Notes: a model not told the origin generated them from the sequence alone. Positions 46,670 through 57,962 are shown, numbered from the stretch's first letter. The stretch: 64,000 nucleotides of DNA from Thermosynechococcaceae cyanobacterium MS004 (GCA_022402525.1 JAKRSB010000149.1:1-64000), one strand, 5' to 3'. Translations and numbers: made by a program.

Positions 46670-46837
46670 ATGGTTGCCTATGCCAAACACCAGGTTGTTA
46701 AGCACCAGGTTGTTAAACACCAGATTGCTAAACAACAGGTTGCTAAACAACAGATTGCTAAACAACAGGTTGCTAAACACCAAATAGCCAAACACCAAAT
46801 CTTTCAATCCTCAGCGTTGAGTACCCCATGCGAGTAA
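46670..46837 (+). CDS. Possible 55-residue repeat peptide overlapping the ATPase start
   Basis: ATG at 46670 with AGGAAG 11 nt upstream opens a frame of 55 codons. After MVAYA come eight pentapeptides K(H/Q)Q(V/I)(V/A/F), then a ten-residue tail ending at TAA 46835-46837, 10 bp inside the downstream ATPase gene. The DNA repeat is exactly 15 bp, so the frame is kept. The overlap would permit translational coupling. It may be a leader peptide or simply a slippage array that happens to be open. I know no homologue. Confidence 0.4.
   Translation: MVAYAKHQVVKHQVVKHQIAKQQVAKQQIAKQQVAKHQIAKHQIFQSSALSTPCE
46685..46804. repeat. Eight 15-bp tandem repeats
   Basis: Unit AAACAACAGGTTGCT and variants (AAACACCAGGTTGTT, AAGCACCAGGTTGTT, AAACACCAAATAGCC) follow each other without gaps for 120 bp, ending 23 bp before the Get3/ArsA-like start codon. 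There is no spacer variation of the CRISPR kind. Confidence 0.95.
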
Positions 46838-48012
46838 TTTTAATGACGGGCAAAGGCGGCGTGGGCAAAACCTCCGTTGCGGCTGCCACTGGACTACGAT
46901 GTGCGGAACTCGGCCATAAAACCCTTGTGCTCAGTACCGATCCGGCCCATTCTCTAGCAGACAGTTTTGACATAGAGCTAGGTCACGACCCTGTCCAGAT
47001 CCGGCCTAACCTCTGGGGCGCAGAACTAGATGCCCTCATGGAGCTAGAGGGAAACTGGGGAGCCGTAAAGCGCTACATTACCCAGGTACTCCAGGCCCGT
47101 GGGTTAGACGGTATTCAGGCAGAAGAACTAGCCATTCTCCCTGGCATGGACGAAATCTTTGGCCTCGTGCGCATGAAGCGCCACTACGACGAAGGCACTT
47201 ATGATGTTCTGATTATTGACTCCGCTCCCACCGGAACTGCCCTAAGACTGCTCAGCCTACCGGAAGTGGGGGGCTGGTATATGCGTAAGTTCTATAAGCC
47301 CTTTCAGGCCATGTCCGTCGCACTGCGGCCTCTGGTAGAGCCTTTTTTTCGACCTGTCGCGGGGTTCTCTTTACCCAACAAAGAGGTAATGGATGCACCT
47401 TATGAATTTTACGAACAGATCGAAGCCCTGGAAAAAGTGCTGACCGACAACACCAAGACCTCCGTGCGGCTGATTATGAATCCGGAGAAAATGGTGCTGA
47501 AGGAGTCTTTGCGCGCCCACGCCTACCTCAGCCTCTACAACGTGGCCACTGATATGGTGGTGGCAAACCGCATCATTCCAGATCACGTCAACGATCCGTT
47601 CTTTGTACGTTGGAAAGAAAATCAGAGCGTCTATCGCAAAGAAATCCACGAGAATTTCCATCCGCTCCCCATCAAAGAAGTGCCGCTCTACCAAGAAGAA
47701 ATGTGTGGCTTAGCAGCCCTAGATCGGCTCAAGGAAACCCTCTACGCAGGAGAAGATCCTTCTCAGGTCTACTACCACGAAAGCACCCTGCGCGTGGTGC
47801 AGCACGACAATGACTACAGCCTAGAGCTGTATCTTCCCGGTATTCCTAAAGATCAGGTGGTGCTGTCTAAGTCCGCTGACGAGCTGAATATCCGAATTGG
47901 CAACCATCGCCGGAATTTAGTGCTGCCCCAGGCCTTGGCTGCACTCCAGCCCGCAGGCGCGAAAATGGAAGATGACTACCTTAAAATCCGCTTCAGCGCG
48001 CTGACGCCTTAA
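46828..48012 (+). CDS. Get3/ArsA-type ATPase with C-terminal HSP20-like domain
   Basis: A 394-residue P-loop ATPase: deviant Walker A GKGGVGKT (8-15) with the signature lysine, switch [13 protein letters not shown] and Walker B-like [15 protein letters not shown]. The last ~80 residues ([19 protein letters not shown] onward) form the alpha-crystallin/HSP20-like domain found in cyanobacterial and plastid-type members. It lacks the CxxC zinc site of eukaryotic Get3. A role as a membrane-protein chaperone or redox-linked ATPase is inferred; arsenite transport is unlikely without arsB. Confidence 0.92.
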   Translation: MRVILMTGKGGVGKTSVAAATGLRCAELGHKTLVLSTDPAHSLADSFDIELGHDPVQIRPNLWGAELDALMELEGNWGAVKRYITQVLQARGLDGIQAEELAILPGMDEIFGLVRMKRHYDEGTYDVLIIDSAPTGTALRLLSLPEVGGWYMRKFYKPFQAMSVALRPLVEPFFRPVAGFSLPNKEVMDAPYEFYEQIEALEKVLTDNTKTSVRLIMNPEKMVLKESLRAHAYLSLYNVATDMVVANRIIPDHVNDPFFVRWKENQSVYRKEIHENFHPLPIKEVPLYQEEMCGLAALDRLKETLYAGEDPSQVYYHESTLRVVQHDNDYSLELYLPGIPKDQVVLSKSADELNIRIGNHRRNLVLPQALAALQPAGAKMEDDYLKIRFSALTP

Positions 48013-48089
48013 GCACTTTCCTTCAGGCATTTTCTTAAGGTGTTTTCTTAAGGCGTTTTCTTAAGGCGTTTTAAGTAATAGCCGTGGGG

Positions 48090-49724
<1,635 letters not shown>

Positions 49725-50423
49725 CTAGGCTTTCTCCGGTGCAGCAACTGAGCGTCTGTCCTTTTTATCAGTCCTCATTCATAGTATCGGGGTTGCGCCT
49801 CGGTCGTGCGATTCAGCCCAATTTTTACGATACTGTGGGCAGATAGACTAGAAGCTGGTGCCTGACGCTGAGGGCTCCAGACATTGTCAAAAGAAAAACA
49901 GGTGTCGAAAATAGGTGTCAAAGTAGGTGTCGAAATCCTTTGTTTTGCCTAGAAGTACAAAATCAAGGCCGTTCCGTCAGAACCAGGACTGAAGCGCTGT
50001 GAAGTCTTTGTACTGTGAAGCCTTTGTTGTATTGTGAGGCGAGTCACTATTCTCTAGTCACTATTCATCTCTAGTCACTATTCAATGGTCTATTCCATGA
50101 GGCTGGTGTTCATCGAGACTTCAATCGTCTTCTTTTGGTGCTAGATTCTATGTGGGAATACGTGCTATCAGTGCTTTTTGTTTCCATCAGAGTACAGTAA
50201 GTTTTAAATTCAGGGTATTTATTTTTGAATTTAACAAACTTTGACATTATTTTATCTACTTTTATTTTAGATTTCAGAAATCAATTTATTTCTCTATTAT
50301 TTTTATTTTGAATAAACCTTTGCTTTATTGCTCACAAATACAATCAAACATTATCTAATTCAGCTTGGAGTAAATAATGCTTAACTGTATTTGTGCAATC
50401 AGTAGCGATCGCCTTCTAACGGT
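49725..50423. other. Divergent spacer between pgm and the cyanophycin-synthetase relative
   Basis: 699 bp, strongly AT-rich in 50190-50350. It contains direct repeats of TCTCTAGTCACTATTCA (near 50051-50085) and GGTGTCGAAA (49900-49935). No gene found. It should hold both promoters. Confidence 0.5.
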
Positions 50424-53400
50424 ATGAAAATTCTGCACACCCAAACGCTTCGCGGCCCAAATCATTGGAGCGTCGATCACTCAAAACTCCTTGTCCTGCG
50501 GCTAGATCTGGCGGAGCACTCCCTTCTTTCTTCAGACAGAATATCTGCTTTCTATAAGAAGCTTTTGCAGACTTTGCCTAGCCTTGAAGAGACCCTTATC
50601 CCTCGTGGGCCAGTCGCCAAGATTAGCCCACGAGGGCAGAGTATTTTTTTAGAGGACATCTTCGCGCAGGTAGCCTTAGAGCTTCAGCGACTAGCCGATA
50701 TGCCTGTTGAGTTTTATCAGAGCCGGAAAGTAGATACTCCAGGTCAAGATACTCTAGGTCAAGGTGCTCCAGATAATTCTTTGGAAGTTACTTCCCATAA
50801 CATTGATCAAAATTCAATTTATCAAAACTCAATTTATCAAATTGCAATTGAATACCGGGTTGAAGCGGCAGGTCGCTATGCAGCAAGGGCTGCGCGGCGT
50901 CTTTGCCAAAGTCTCCTAGAAGCTGGAGTCTACCCTAAAGCCGAACTCCAAAAAGACCTTAAAGACCTAATGGAACTGCGGTCTGAGGAGTCCCTTGGCC
51001 CCACCACCGAAGTGTTGATCCAAGAGGCTGAAGCCCTCGGCATCCCTTGGATATCTTTAGAAACCTGTCACCTACTCCAGTTTGGCTACGGAAAGTATCA
51101 AAAGCGGATTCAGGCGTCGTTGACCTCCCGTAGCAATATTTTGGGCGTTGAACTGGCTGGCCATAAGGAACGAACCAAAAAAATCTTAAGCAGCATGGGA
51201 GCGCCCGTTCCCCAGGGGATCGTCATCTATTCGTTCCGTGAGCTAGAGGATGCGATCGCGCAGATTGGCGGATATCCCGTGGTCATTAAGCCCCTTGATG
51301 GGAATCATGGCCGAGGCATTACCCTGGATATTCAGTCTTGGCAGCAGGCCGAGGTTGCCTACGATCGCGCCAGAGATGTGTCGCGGGGCGTCATTGTCGA
51401 GCATTTCTATCAGGGCCGAGATCACCGGATTTTGGTGGTGAATCATAAGGTCGTTGCGGTTGCCGAACGAGTCCCCGCCCACGTCATCGGCAGTGGGAAA
51501 GACACGATCGCAGCGCTGGTGCGCCAAGAAAACCAGGATGTGCGTCGCGGGAAAGGCCATGATAATTTGCTCACGCGCATTGAGCTAGATGACGCCGCCG
51601 ATGAAACATTGAACCGCCAAGGCTACACCTTGGACACCGTTTTGCTGCCAGGGCAGGTCGCCTACCTACGGGCAACGGCCAATCTGAGTACGGGCGGCAT
51701 TGCCATTGACCGCACCGACGAGATTCATCCTGAAACCCGCTGGCTTGCAGAACGGGTTTCCCGCATTATTGGCCTAGATATTGCCGGAATTGACGTAGTT
51801 ACGACAGATATCACCCAGCCCCTCAGTGCGGCAGATGGGGTGATTGTGGAGGTAAATGCTGCCCCTGGCCTCCGGATGCATGTGGCTCCCAGTCAAGGGA
51901 AAAGCCGGAATGTGGCCGCGCCAATTTTAAGGATGCTGTTCCCCCCTGGAGCGCCCACTCGGATTCCTATTGTGGCGGTGACGGGTAGCAACGGCAAAGC
52001 AGCGCCCACGCCGTTAATGGCCCATATCCTGAAACAGATTTATGGTGCGGTGGGCTTTACCACGGCGGATAGCGTTTATATCAGCGATCGCCGGATTAAC
52101 CCTAGGATTCCAGATGCTCAGGCGCAGCATTCTGAGATGGATCATTCTGAGACTTATCATTCAGAGATTCATCGCCATACCCAGCTCGTTTTGCAAGATC
52201 CAACTGTGGAGGTTGCGGTCTTAGAAACCGCACCAGAGAGCATCTTAGATAATGGTTTGGCCTTTGCCTACTGTGATGTTGGGGTTGTGCTCAATGTGGC
52301 CGCAGATCAGTTAGGGACAGGGGACATTCATACCCTGGACTATAGGGCAACGGTAAATGCCGTGATTGCAAAGGCAGTCCATTCCGGGGGCTATGTCATT
52401 CTCAATGCCGATGATGAACGGGTTGCAGCAATGGCTGGACAGGTGCGCGCTAAAGTCGCCTATTTTTCTATGGAGCCAGAAAACTCACTCCTGCGATCGC
52501 ACATAAGCCAGGGGGGCATTGCGGCTGTCTATGACCAGGGCTGGCTTGTCCTTTGGGAGGACGCCTGTGTCCATCGCATTGAAAACGTGTCCGCCATCCC
52601 GCACACGGTCGGCGGGGCTACTCCTTACTTGATTGCCAACGCCCTTACGGCCTGTCTGACGGCCTTTGTGCAGGGGGTGAGTGTGGCGCAGATTCGCGCT
52701 GCGCTGCACAGTTTCCAGCCGTTGGTACAAAGTCACCCAGGACAGCTTCAGCTCTTTAACTTGGCCCAGAACTTTGCCCAGTCTCCATTTCAGTCTTCGT
52801 TTGATTTGCGCAAGCTGTTCCCAGAGAGTTCCCCCGCAACCCTAGGGAATGGATCGGCCACAAACGGTCAAGCCAATCATGTCCAGCCTATTCCGGCTGA
52901 GTCGCTCAGCAATTCCCTGAAATCTGCGATCGCCCCTAGCAATGGGGGGGCACATTATAAAGACCTAAGCTATAAAGACCTAACTTTGCTCACGGCCAAT
53001 GGAAACGGCCATCTCCAAAACGGCTTTGCGCAGTCGTCGAATGTACAGGCAGGGGACGTTGAAACCAATGGAAAGATCAAGGGTCAGCGCCCATTAAAAG
53101 CTGACCCATTAACAGCTAGCCCATTAGCGGACAGCAGGCAGGCTCTAATTGCGGAAATACTGCCCAAGGTCATTGCTGCGGAGGAAGCGCTCACAGCGAC
53201 TTTCAAAAAAGCACTCAGCAAAGTTGAGACAATAAAGCGGCGCGGGATTCAACGATCGCTGGCTGACCAAACCGCCAAGGCCAAAACCTGGGTTGAGGCA
53301 CAGGCACCTGTTGCGAGGCAGTTTGTGACCCACTCCGCACACAGATTTGCCGAACAGATCGTTGAAAAGGCCACTGAGAATTCCATTATCGCTGGCACGA

Positions 53401-53801
53401 TCGCACTTGCCCTTGGGCAAACGGCAGTAGGTGCGGTAAGCACGAAGGGCAAAGCACTGGGGAGAAATCTGAGCGCGATTGCCTGGAGACGGTTTAAGAA
53501 GGCAACCCAGCTAGTAGACCCGTCTGACTTTGAAGTAGTGCTTGCGGAGCTAACGGTGCTCTTGGGCAAGGATGAACGCATTAAGAAGGAAGGATTTATC
53601 TTCCAAGGCTCTGCGGAAGGTGTAAATGTTTATCTAGAGGACGGTACACCCCTTTGCATTAAGGGCGTCCTACAGGCTTCTAGAGATAGTCGATTGCCCT
53701 ATCGTCTGGGCAAAATGCAGGAGGCGATCGCACTGCTCAAGGGTGAAGTCCTTTTGCAGCCCACAGCTCAGGATGGATCAAAACAGCTTGTAAAGCGCTG
53801 A
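50424..53801 (+). CDS. Cyanophycin-synthetase relative with degenerate Mur-ligase lobe and long C-terminal extension
   Basis: A 1125-residue homologue of CphA. The N-terminal domain (MKILHTQTLRGPNHWS) and ATP-grasp domain (about 215-500: KPLDGNHGRGIT, VIVEHFYQGRDHRILVV, GHDNLLTRI, RATANLSTGG, VIVEVNAAPG) look intact. In the Mur-ligase lobe the P-loop expected as GTNGKTTT reads GSNGKAAPT (521-529) and the TARGGILR motif reads TAPESILD (about 602-609). Similarity stops after PGQLQLFNLA (about 770), so the final ligase subdomain (VDYAHNP and following) is absent. About 345 residues of unknown type replace it, with helical, Lys/Ala-rich and slippage-repeat segments. No cphB is adjacent. It may add only one amino acid, use another substrate, or be structural. 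Confidence 0.88.
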   Translation: MKILHTQTLRGPNHWSVDHSKLLVLRLDLAEHSLLSSDRISAFYKKLLQTLPSLEETLIPRGPVAKISPRGQSIFLEDIFAQVALELQRLADMPVEFYQSRKVDTPGQDTLGQGAPDNSLEVTSHNIDQNSIYQNSIYQIAIEYRVEAAGRYAARAARRLCQSLLEAGVYPKAELQKDLKDLMELRSEESLGPTTEVLIQEAEALGIPWISLETCHLLQFGYGKYQKRIQASLTSRSNILGVELAGHKERTKKILSSMGAPVPQGIVIYSFRELEDAIAQIGGYPVVIKPLDGNHGRGITLDIQSWQQAEVAYDRARDVSRGVIVEHFYQGRDHRILVVNHKVVAVAERVPAHVIGSGKDTIAALVRQENQDVRRGKGHDNLLTRIELDDAADETLNRQGYTLDTVLLPGQVAYLRATANLSTGGIAIDRTDEIHPETRWLAERVSRIIGLDIAGIDVVTTDITQPLSAADGVIVEVNAAPGLRMHVAPSQGKSRNVAAPILRMLFPPGAPTRIPIVAVTGSNGKAAPTPLMAHILKQIYGAVGFTTADSVYISDRRINPRIPDAQAQHSEMDHSETYHSEIHRHTQLVLQDPTVEVAVLETAPESILDNGLAFAYCDVGVVLNVAADQLGTGDIHTLDYRATVNAVIAKAVHSGGYVILNADDERVAAMAGQVRAKVAYFSMEPENSLLRSHISQGGIAAVYDQGWLVLWEDACVHRIENVSAIPHTVGGATPYLIANALTACLTAFVQGVSVAQIRAALHSFQPLVQSHPGQLQLFNLAQNFAQSPFQSSFDLRKLFPESSPATLGNGSATNGQANHVQPIPAESLSNSLKSAIAPSNGGAHYKDLSYKDLTLLTANGNGHLQNGFAQSSNVQAGDVETNGKIKGQRPLKADPLTASPLADSRQALIAEILPKVIAAEEALTATFKKALSKVETIKRRGIQRSLADQTAKAKTWVEAQAPVARQFVTHSAHRFAEQIVEKATENSIIAGTIALALGQTAVGAVSTKGKALGRNLSAIAWRRFKKATQLVDPSDFEVVLAELTVLLGKDERIKKEGFIFQGSAEGVNVYLEDGTPLCIKGVLQASRDSRLPYRLGKMQEAIALLKGEVLLQPTAQDGSKQLVKR

Positions 53802-53942
53802 AGGTAGAGTTTAGCGACCTTTGCCCATCCCCTCTTTAAATTAGGCTGTCACCCGATTAGGGTTGGCGAAGGATCGGATGATTGTCCTGATCTGTAAACT
53901 AGAAAGGTAAAGGCTCATCTGTTTCCCAATTCAGCAGCCCCG

Positions 53943-54263
53943 ATGACAACCGTTTTCTCAGAACACATTCAGATCACGCCTGATGTCTGCGGTGGCAAAC
54001 CCCGTGTTGCAGGTCATCGTATTCGCGTCCAAGACATTGCGATTTGGTACGAGCATCTCAATATGTCCCCTGACGATATTGTTTACCACTACCCCAGCAT
54101 TACCCTAGCTGATGTTCATGCTGCCTTAGCCTATTACTATGACCACCTAGACGAAATTCGTCAGGATATCCGCGAGAGCAAGGCTTTCGCCAGCCAACTG
54201 GCAACCCAGACGCCTTCCATTTTGGAGCGCAAACTCAAAGAAAGAAATGTCAGGGCAGATTAA
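53943..54263 (+). CDS. DUF433 protein, antitoxin-like
   Basis: A 106-residue protein with the DUF433 winged-helix core (ITPDVCGGKPRVAGHRIRVQDI, then YPSITLADVHAALAYYYDH). DUF433 genes normally precede and overlap a DUF5615 PIN-like toxin gene. Here the overlapping partner begins correctly at 54247 but breaks off after about 14 codons, so the antitoxin appears orphaned. Its first ~45 bp and upstream region are duplicated at 54360-54653. Confidence 0.9.
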   Translation: MTTVFSEHIQITPDVCGGKPRVAGHRIRVQDIAIWYEHLNMSPDDIVYHYPSITLADVHAALAYYYDHLDEIRQDIRESKAFASQLATQTPSILERKLKERNVRAD

Positions 54264-54297
54264 GTTTCACCTTGATGAGAACTTATCTAAGACCGCC
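54247..54297 (+). pseudogene. Truncated DUF5615-type toxin remnant
   Basis: The frame starting MSGQIKFHLDENLSK overlaps the DUF433 end by 17 bp, exactly the arrangement of DUF433-DUF5615 pairs. FHLDENL is the N-terminal motif of DUF5615 (PIN-like). After it the sequence no longer resembles the family, and soon runs into a copy of the cyanophycin-synthetase 3' end. Confidence 0.65.
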
Positions 54298-54359
54298 AGC
54301 CATGACAGGGAAAACAAGGGCAAATTCACTCAAGACCCTTCTGAATCGGAGACAATTGA

Positions 54360-54653
54360 TCTCCCTATCGTCTGGGCAAGATGCAGAAGGCGATCGCACT
54401 GCTCAAGGGTGAAGTCCTTTTGTAGCCCACAGCTCAGGATGACCCAAGGCAGCTTGTAAAGCGCTGAAGATAGAGTTTAGCGACCTTTCCATCCCCTCTT
54501 TAAATTAGGCTGTGTCACACGATTGGGTTTGGCTAAGGATTGGATGATTGTCCTGATCTGTAAACCAGAAGGGTAAAGGCTCATTTGTTTCCCGATTTAG
54601 CAACCCCTATTACAGCCGTTTTCTCAGAACACATTCAAATCACGCCGGATGTC
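54360..54653 (+). repeat. Degenerate copy of the synthetase 3' end, spacer and DUF433 start
   Basis: Aligns with 53694-53987. It is colinear without gaps (offset 666) to the synthetase TGA, then has small indels through the spacer and into the DUF433 start (TTTTCTCAGAACACATTCA). It carries an in-frame TAG in the synthetase part, and the DUF433 ATG is lost (ATTACAGCC for ATGACAACC). Non-functional duplication. Confidence 0.9.
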
Positions 54654-54712
54654 CAAGGAATATTAGGGTAACTTATGCTTCATCTAAATGAGATTTTCAG
54701 AAAATCTACAAG

Positions 54713-54750
54713 AAAGTAGGAGGGAGTAGATCTACTCCCTCCTACTTTTT
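54713..54750. terminator. Bidirectional terminator palindrome
   Basis: Perfect inverted repeat of 18 bp per arm (54713-54730 and 54731-54748, core AGGAGGGAGTA, loop GATC), with TTTTT on the plus strand and CTTTCTTG on the minus strand. It lies between the converging DUF433 region and the pseudopilin operon and can end both. Confidence 0.88.
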
Positions 54751-54809
54751 ATGCAGACTTAACGCAACAACGTCTACTAGGTTTAACTAGATAGATCGCA
54801 GCCACAAAA

Positions 54810-56504
54810 CTATCCTTTGGGTACTACTCCAGTGGGAAGTTTGTACGCTGGAACAGTGGTGGACGTCTCTTTGCAAGGGTTTCCAACCGCTGGTGTACAT
54901 ACTAGCGCCCCTGTTGCAATGTTATAGAGCTTTTCATCTTTCGACGTAGAGCCTCCAGGAGTGCAGCCGTCAGAGCCGTTTCCGACACCGTTATTACATT
55001 TATTAGAACTACTGCTATTGGTATAGGCTGTAGTTGTCGTTGTGGTTGGTGTAATAGTTGCTAGCACAACCAAATCCTGCATGTCGTAAGCCGTCGAACT
55101 TTTGCTTGTGGTTCCTAACTCAAACAAGTAGATGACTTGATTTTTTGCAAGGGCAACCTTACCAGTTGTGGTATCAATTAGGGGAAGTCCGGTCAAAGGG
55201 TTAGTTGACGTCGAGCTCATGAATGAATCAATTGGTCTTTGCCCACCAAAAGGGGTGAAGAGGGGAACAGTATCGCCATCAACCAGGGTTAAGACTTGCG
55301 ATCCTTGACTTGTAGCAGAGTTGGCGCTGAAGGAGAATCTTGAGCAAACTGAACCATTGCCTGCTATCCCCGTAATGTCCAACCTTGCGCCAGCAGGGAC
55401 ATTATTAAACGTTACATCTTGTCCAATAGCGCCTAATGCTCTGGGAGCACCTGTGATAGGTGTGGTAGTAGTTGAGGTTGTAGACCTACCCCTTCTATTG
55501 GTTGTGGTTGTGGTCGTAGTTACATTGATGTTAATTGTGCCAGAAACGGGAATATTTGCGCCACCAGGGCCGCAAGTAATAGCACCCCCTAAGTTACGAA
55601 CAGTCATCGTTGAGGTTGAAGCCATCGTCACGACTCCGCTGGAACTCGTGAATGCAGGAGGCAGCACTGGAGCCACGGGAGGCGTAGAAGGAGATGAGGA
55701 CGGAGAAGGAGATGGAGACGGAGATGAAGATGAGCTTGCTACGGGAGTAGGTAAAACTGCAACGCTAGCGCCACCTGAGATATTCGACACTTGCGAAGCA
55801 ACTTTTGTCCCTTGAATGCCAGTGCTTATGCTCATTCCATAAATCTCTGGCTGTCCCATGAGCTTTTTGATTTGCCCTAACTGGCTGACTTCAGCGGTTT
55901 TACCGTTAGGATCGACGCAGGCGTAAAATGCTGCATTTCCACTCAAGGTTCCATCAGAGCAAGTTGGTGTAACTGTAGAGCCACCAACCTTATCAATCAA
56001 TGCTTGATGCTTCCAAGTGCTTGAATCGGTACTGTCATAAGTCCCATTGGCATTAAATGTAGGCCCCCAGCGATAAACAACCTGCGGCCCAGACCATTTT
56101 CCGGTCTTGGGCGTGGCAGAGTAATACACAATAGGATCTGCCAATCCAGGTACAGTCAGGACTAAAGCCTTGTTAACGCTGTCTTCATCGATCTGACTGC
56201 TTGGGGGGTTGAAGTTTGAAGAAATCTCTGCGTTGGTTTTGGAACTGCCGGTTGGATCAATACTACTCGCAGTTTGGATTTCCGACGAAATAAAGTTAAG
56301 AGAGCGGTTGATTTCCATACGGCGTTCACTTTTCGCGTTGGCGGTATTGCTGGCATCCAGCATACTTGCAACGCTAGACCCCGATAATGCAACCACTACT
56401 GAGGTTACAGTTGCTGCAACCAATAGGTCGGTCAGTGTAAAACCTTTATCGGATTGTTCTTTGCCTACTAAATTCAACAGCCTGCTAGATAGCTTGGTTT
56501 TCAT
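54810..56504 (-). CDS. PilW/HpsC-like pseudopilin, long form
   Basis: A 564-residue type IV pilin-like protein. The prepilin site is KG|FTLTD with the following hydrophobic helix LLVAATVTSVVVALSGSS; processing and N-methylation by PilD are expected. RRMEINRSLNFISSEIQTA is as in PilW/GspJ and the cyanobacterial HpsC group. The large C-terminal part contains a Ser/Pro tract (about 258-275) and Thr-rich tracts, probably an extended stalk. Start at ATG 56504 with AAGGAG upstream. Last gene of a four-pseudopilin operon. Confidence 0.82.
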   Translation of the reverse strand: MKTKLSSRLLNLVGKEQSDKGFTLTDLLVAATVTSVVVALSGSSVASMLDASNTANAKSERRMEINRSLNFISSEIQTASSIDPTGSSKTNAEISSNFNPPSSQIDEDSVNKALVLTVPGLADPIVYYSATPKTGKWSGPQVVYRWGPTFNANGTYDSTDSSTWKHQALIDKVGGSTVTPTCSDGTLSGNAAFYACVDPNGKTAEVSQLGQIKKLMGQPEIYGMSISTGIQGTKVASQVSNISGGASVAVLPTPVASSSSSPSPSPSPSSSPSTPPVAPVLPPAFTSSSGVVTMASTSTMTVRNLGGAITCGPGGANIPVSGTININVTTTTTTTNRRGRSTTSTTTTPITGAPRALGAIGQDVTFNNVPAGARLDITGIAGNGSVCSRFSFSANSATSQGSQVLTLVDGDTVPLFTPFGGQRPIDSFMSSTSTNPLTGLPLIDTTTGKVALAKNQVIYLFELGTTSKSSTAYDMQDLVVLATITPTTTTTTAYTNSSSSNKCNNGVGNGSDGCTPGGSTSKDEKLYNIATGALVCTPAVGNPCKETSTTVPAYKLPTGVVPKG

Positions 56505-57275
56505 TAATTCTCTAAACTCCTTGTGATAGGTAATGACCATGCGCGGTAGCGCAATCAAAAAATGTGCAAGCTTTTCTGTCCAAACAAGTGAAGGGACAAC
56601 TCAGAGTAAAGTTTTTACTCAATCCATATATGTTCTCCCCTTAAAAACTGGCAGCGGATCTCCAGCCATCTCTAGACCTATGCCTTCTGACTATTAAGCC
56701 CCTCGAACTTTTGAAGAAAGAATTATTTTGCCTATATTCCAACCTTGATGCCAATCCATGCATCTTTATTCTATTTTCGTAGAAAAAAAAGAATCTGACA
56801 CTGGTAGAAATACTGAGATTAGCGAGTGAGGATAGAGTTCAATGATATCTCTATCTCCTTTCTAAGCAGCATGTTAATAATATCTAGAATTGCTTCTAGC
56901 CCACATTCCGCTGTTTCGAAAGGCAAAAAATAATTAAATCCAGAATGCTTTAACGATAAGGCTTCTAAGGATTCAGCGTTTTTGAGCAGATGTCCTAAAA
57001 TTCTCAGTAAGCTTGGTTTATTGAGAATCAGATAGACGGTGATCGCTACGATCCTCATTGCTTCGTTTTAATTATTTTTTGACCCTTTTGATCGGCGGAA
57101 GGTGGGTTCTAGAATTATCGGAGTAGAAACTATGAATGTATATCTTGGCAAGCTTGTGTCAAAAAACATACAAATAGACTTGCATTGCCAATCAAAAACT
57201 TATTTGAATAAATACAGTAGTAGCTTGTTGCCTGATGTATCGATTCAAGTAAACTTAAGTGCAGAATTTGCTATA
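56505..57275. other. Spacer inside the minus-strand pseudopilin operon
   Basis: 771 bp, AT-rich, much longer than the other gaps of this operon. A 79-codon minus-strand frame (56819-57058, MRIVAITVYLILNKPSLLR at its start) is open but has no ribosome-binding site or recognised family. I give it little weight. A promoter for the long pseudopilin could be here. Confidence 0.4.
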
Positions 57276-57962
57276 TTAAAGTGGCGAAATACATTTATCT
57301 ACTACAGCTAAAACCTGAGTGTCTCTGATATCTTTTTGAGCCTTCCAATTATTTTGAGCTGTGACTTCCGCTGCGGTCATGTTGTTAGGATCAGCAGGAA
57401 CGGGTTCAGCTGGTAAATCAACAATTGAGGGCACAGTCGAGTCTGCATAGGTTCCAGTCCGAATAATTCCAATGCCGCTAGAGACAACTAGGCACTTAAT
57501 TACTTGATTGCTGTCTGAATCAGTGCGTCGTACTAAAACAGCTCCAGTATCTTGGGTGATAGGGGTAGTCCCTCTAAGAGAGAACGTAACCGTAGTACCA
57601 GAGCCTCCGCCTGTCCCTACAAGCCCAACAACATTGGCTTGATCTGCAAAATCACGTTCTCCCGTTGGCATACACTCTCGATCTGGCGATGCAACGCCTG
57701 TGACAGCATCAAACTTGACGGCAGAAACTTTCTGAGCGGTTATCATCACAGTGCAAGAACGGCCTTTCTTGACAGCTGAGGACTGAGCTTCTTTCAAGGC
57801 TCCCTCAATTTTAATTGCCGTATCTTTAATCTTTGTATTGGTTAACCAAGCTGACAAACTTGGCGCTGCAACGGCGGCAATTACACCAACGACAACAACA
57901 GCTATAAGGGTTTCGATCAGAGTAAAGCCTTGAGAGCTGCGACTAATAATTTTTTCTTTCAT
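57276..57962 (-). CDS. FimT/GspH-like pseudopilin
   Basis: A 228-residue prepilin with site QG|FTLIE and helix TLIAVVVVGVIAAVAAP. SAWLTNTKIKDTAIKIEGALKEAQSSAVKKG matches the FimT/GspH minor pilin group. Start at the ATG 57962; a TTG eight codons upstream is the alternative. It contains several cysteines and a C-terminal cysteine pair (CLVV, VVDKCISPL) suited to a disulfide loop. Confidence 0.85.
   Translation of the reverse strand: MKEKIISRSSQGFTLIETLIAVVVVGVIAAVAAPSLSAWLTNTKIKDTAIKIEGALKEAQSSAVKKGRSCTVMITAQKVSAVKFDAVTGVASPDRECMPTGERDFADQANVVGLVGTGGGSGTTVTFSLRGTTPITQDTGAVLVRRTDSDSNQVIKCLVVSSGIGIIRTGTYADSTVPSIVDLPAEPVPADPNNMTAAEVTAQNNWKAQKDIRDTQVLAVVDKCISPL

Noticed and set aside
46685-46804. 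Possible CRISPR array
   Set aside because: Units are contiguous 15-mers without unique spacers, and no cas gene is near. It is a simple tandem repeat.
55321-55815. 164-codon plus-strand frame rich in Val and Asp/Glu
   Set aside because: Antisense to Thr- and Ser/Pro-rich tracts of the PilW-like pseudopilin.
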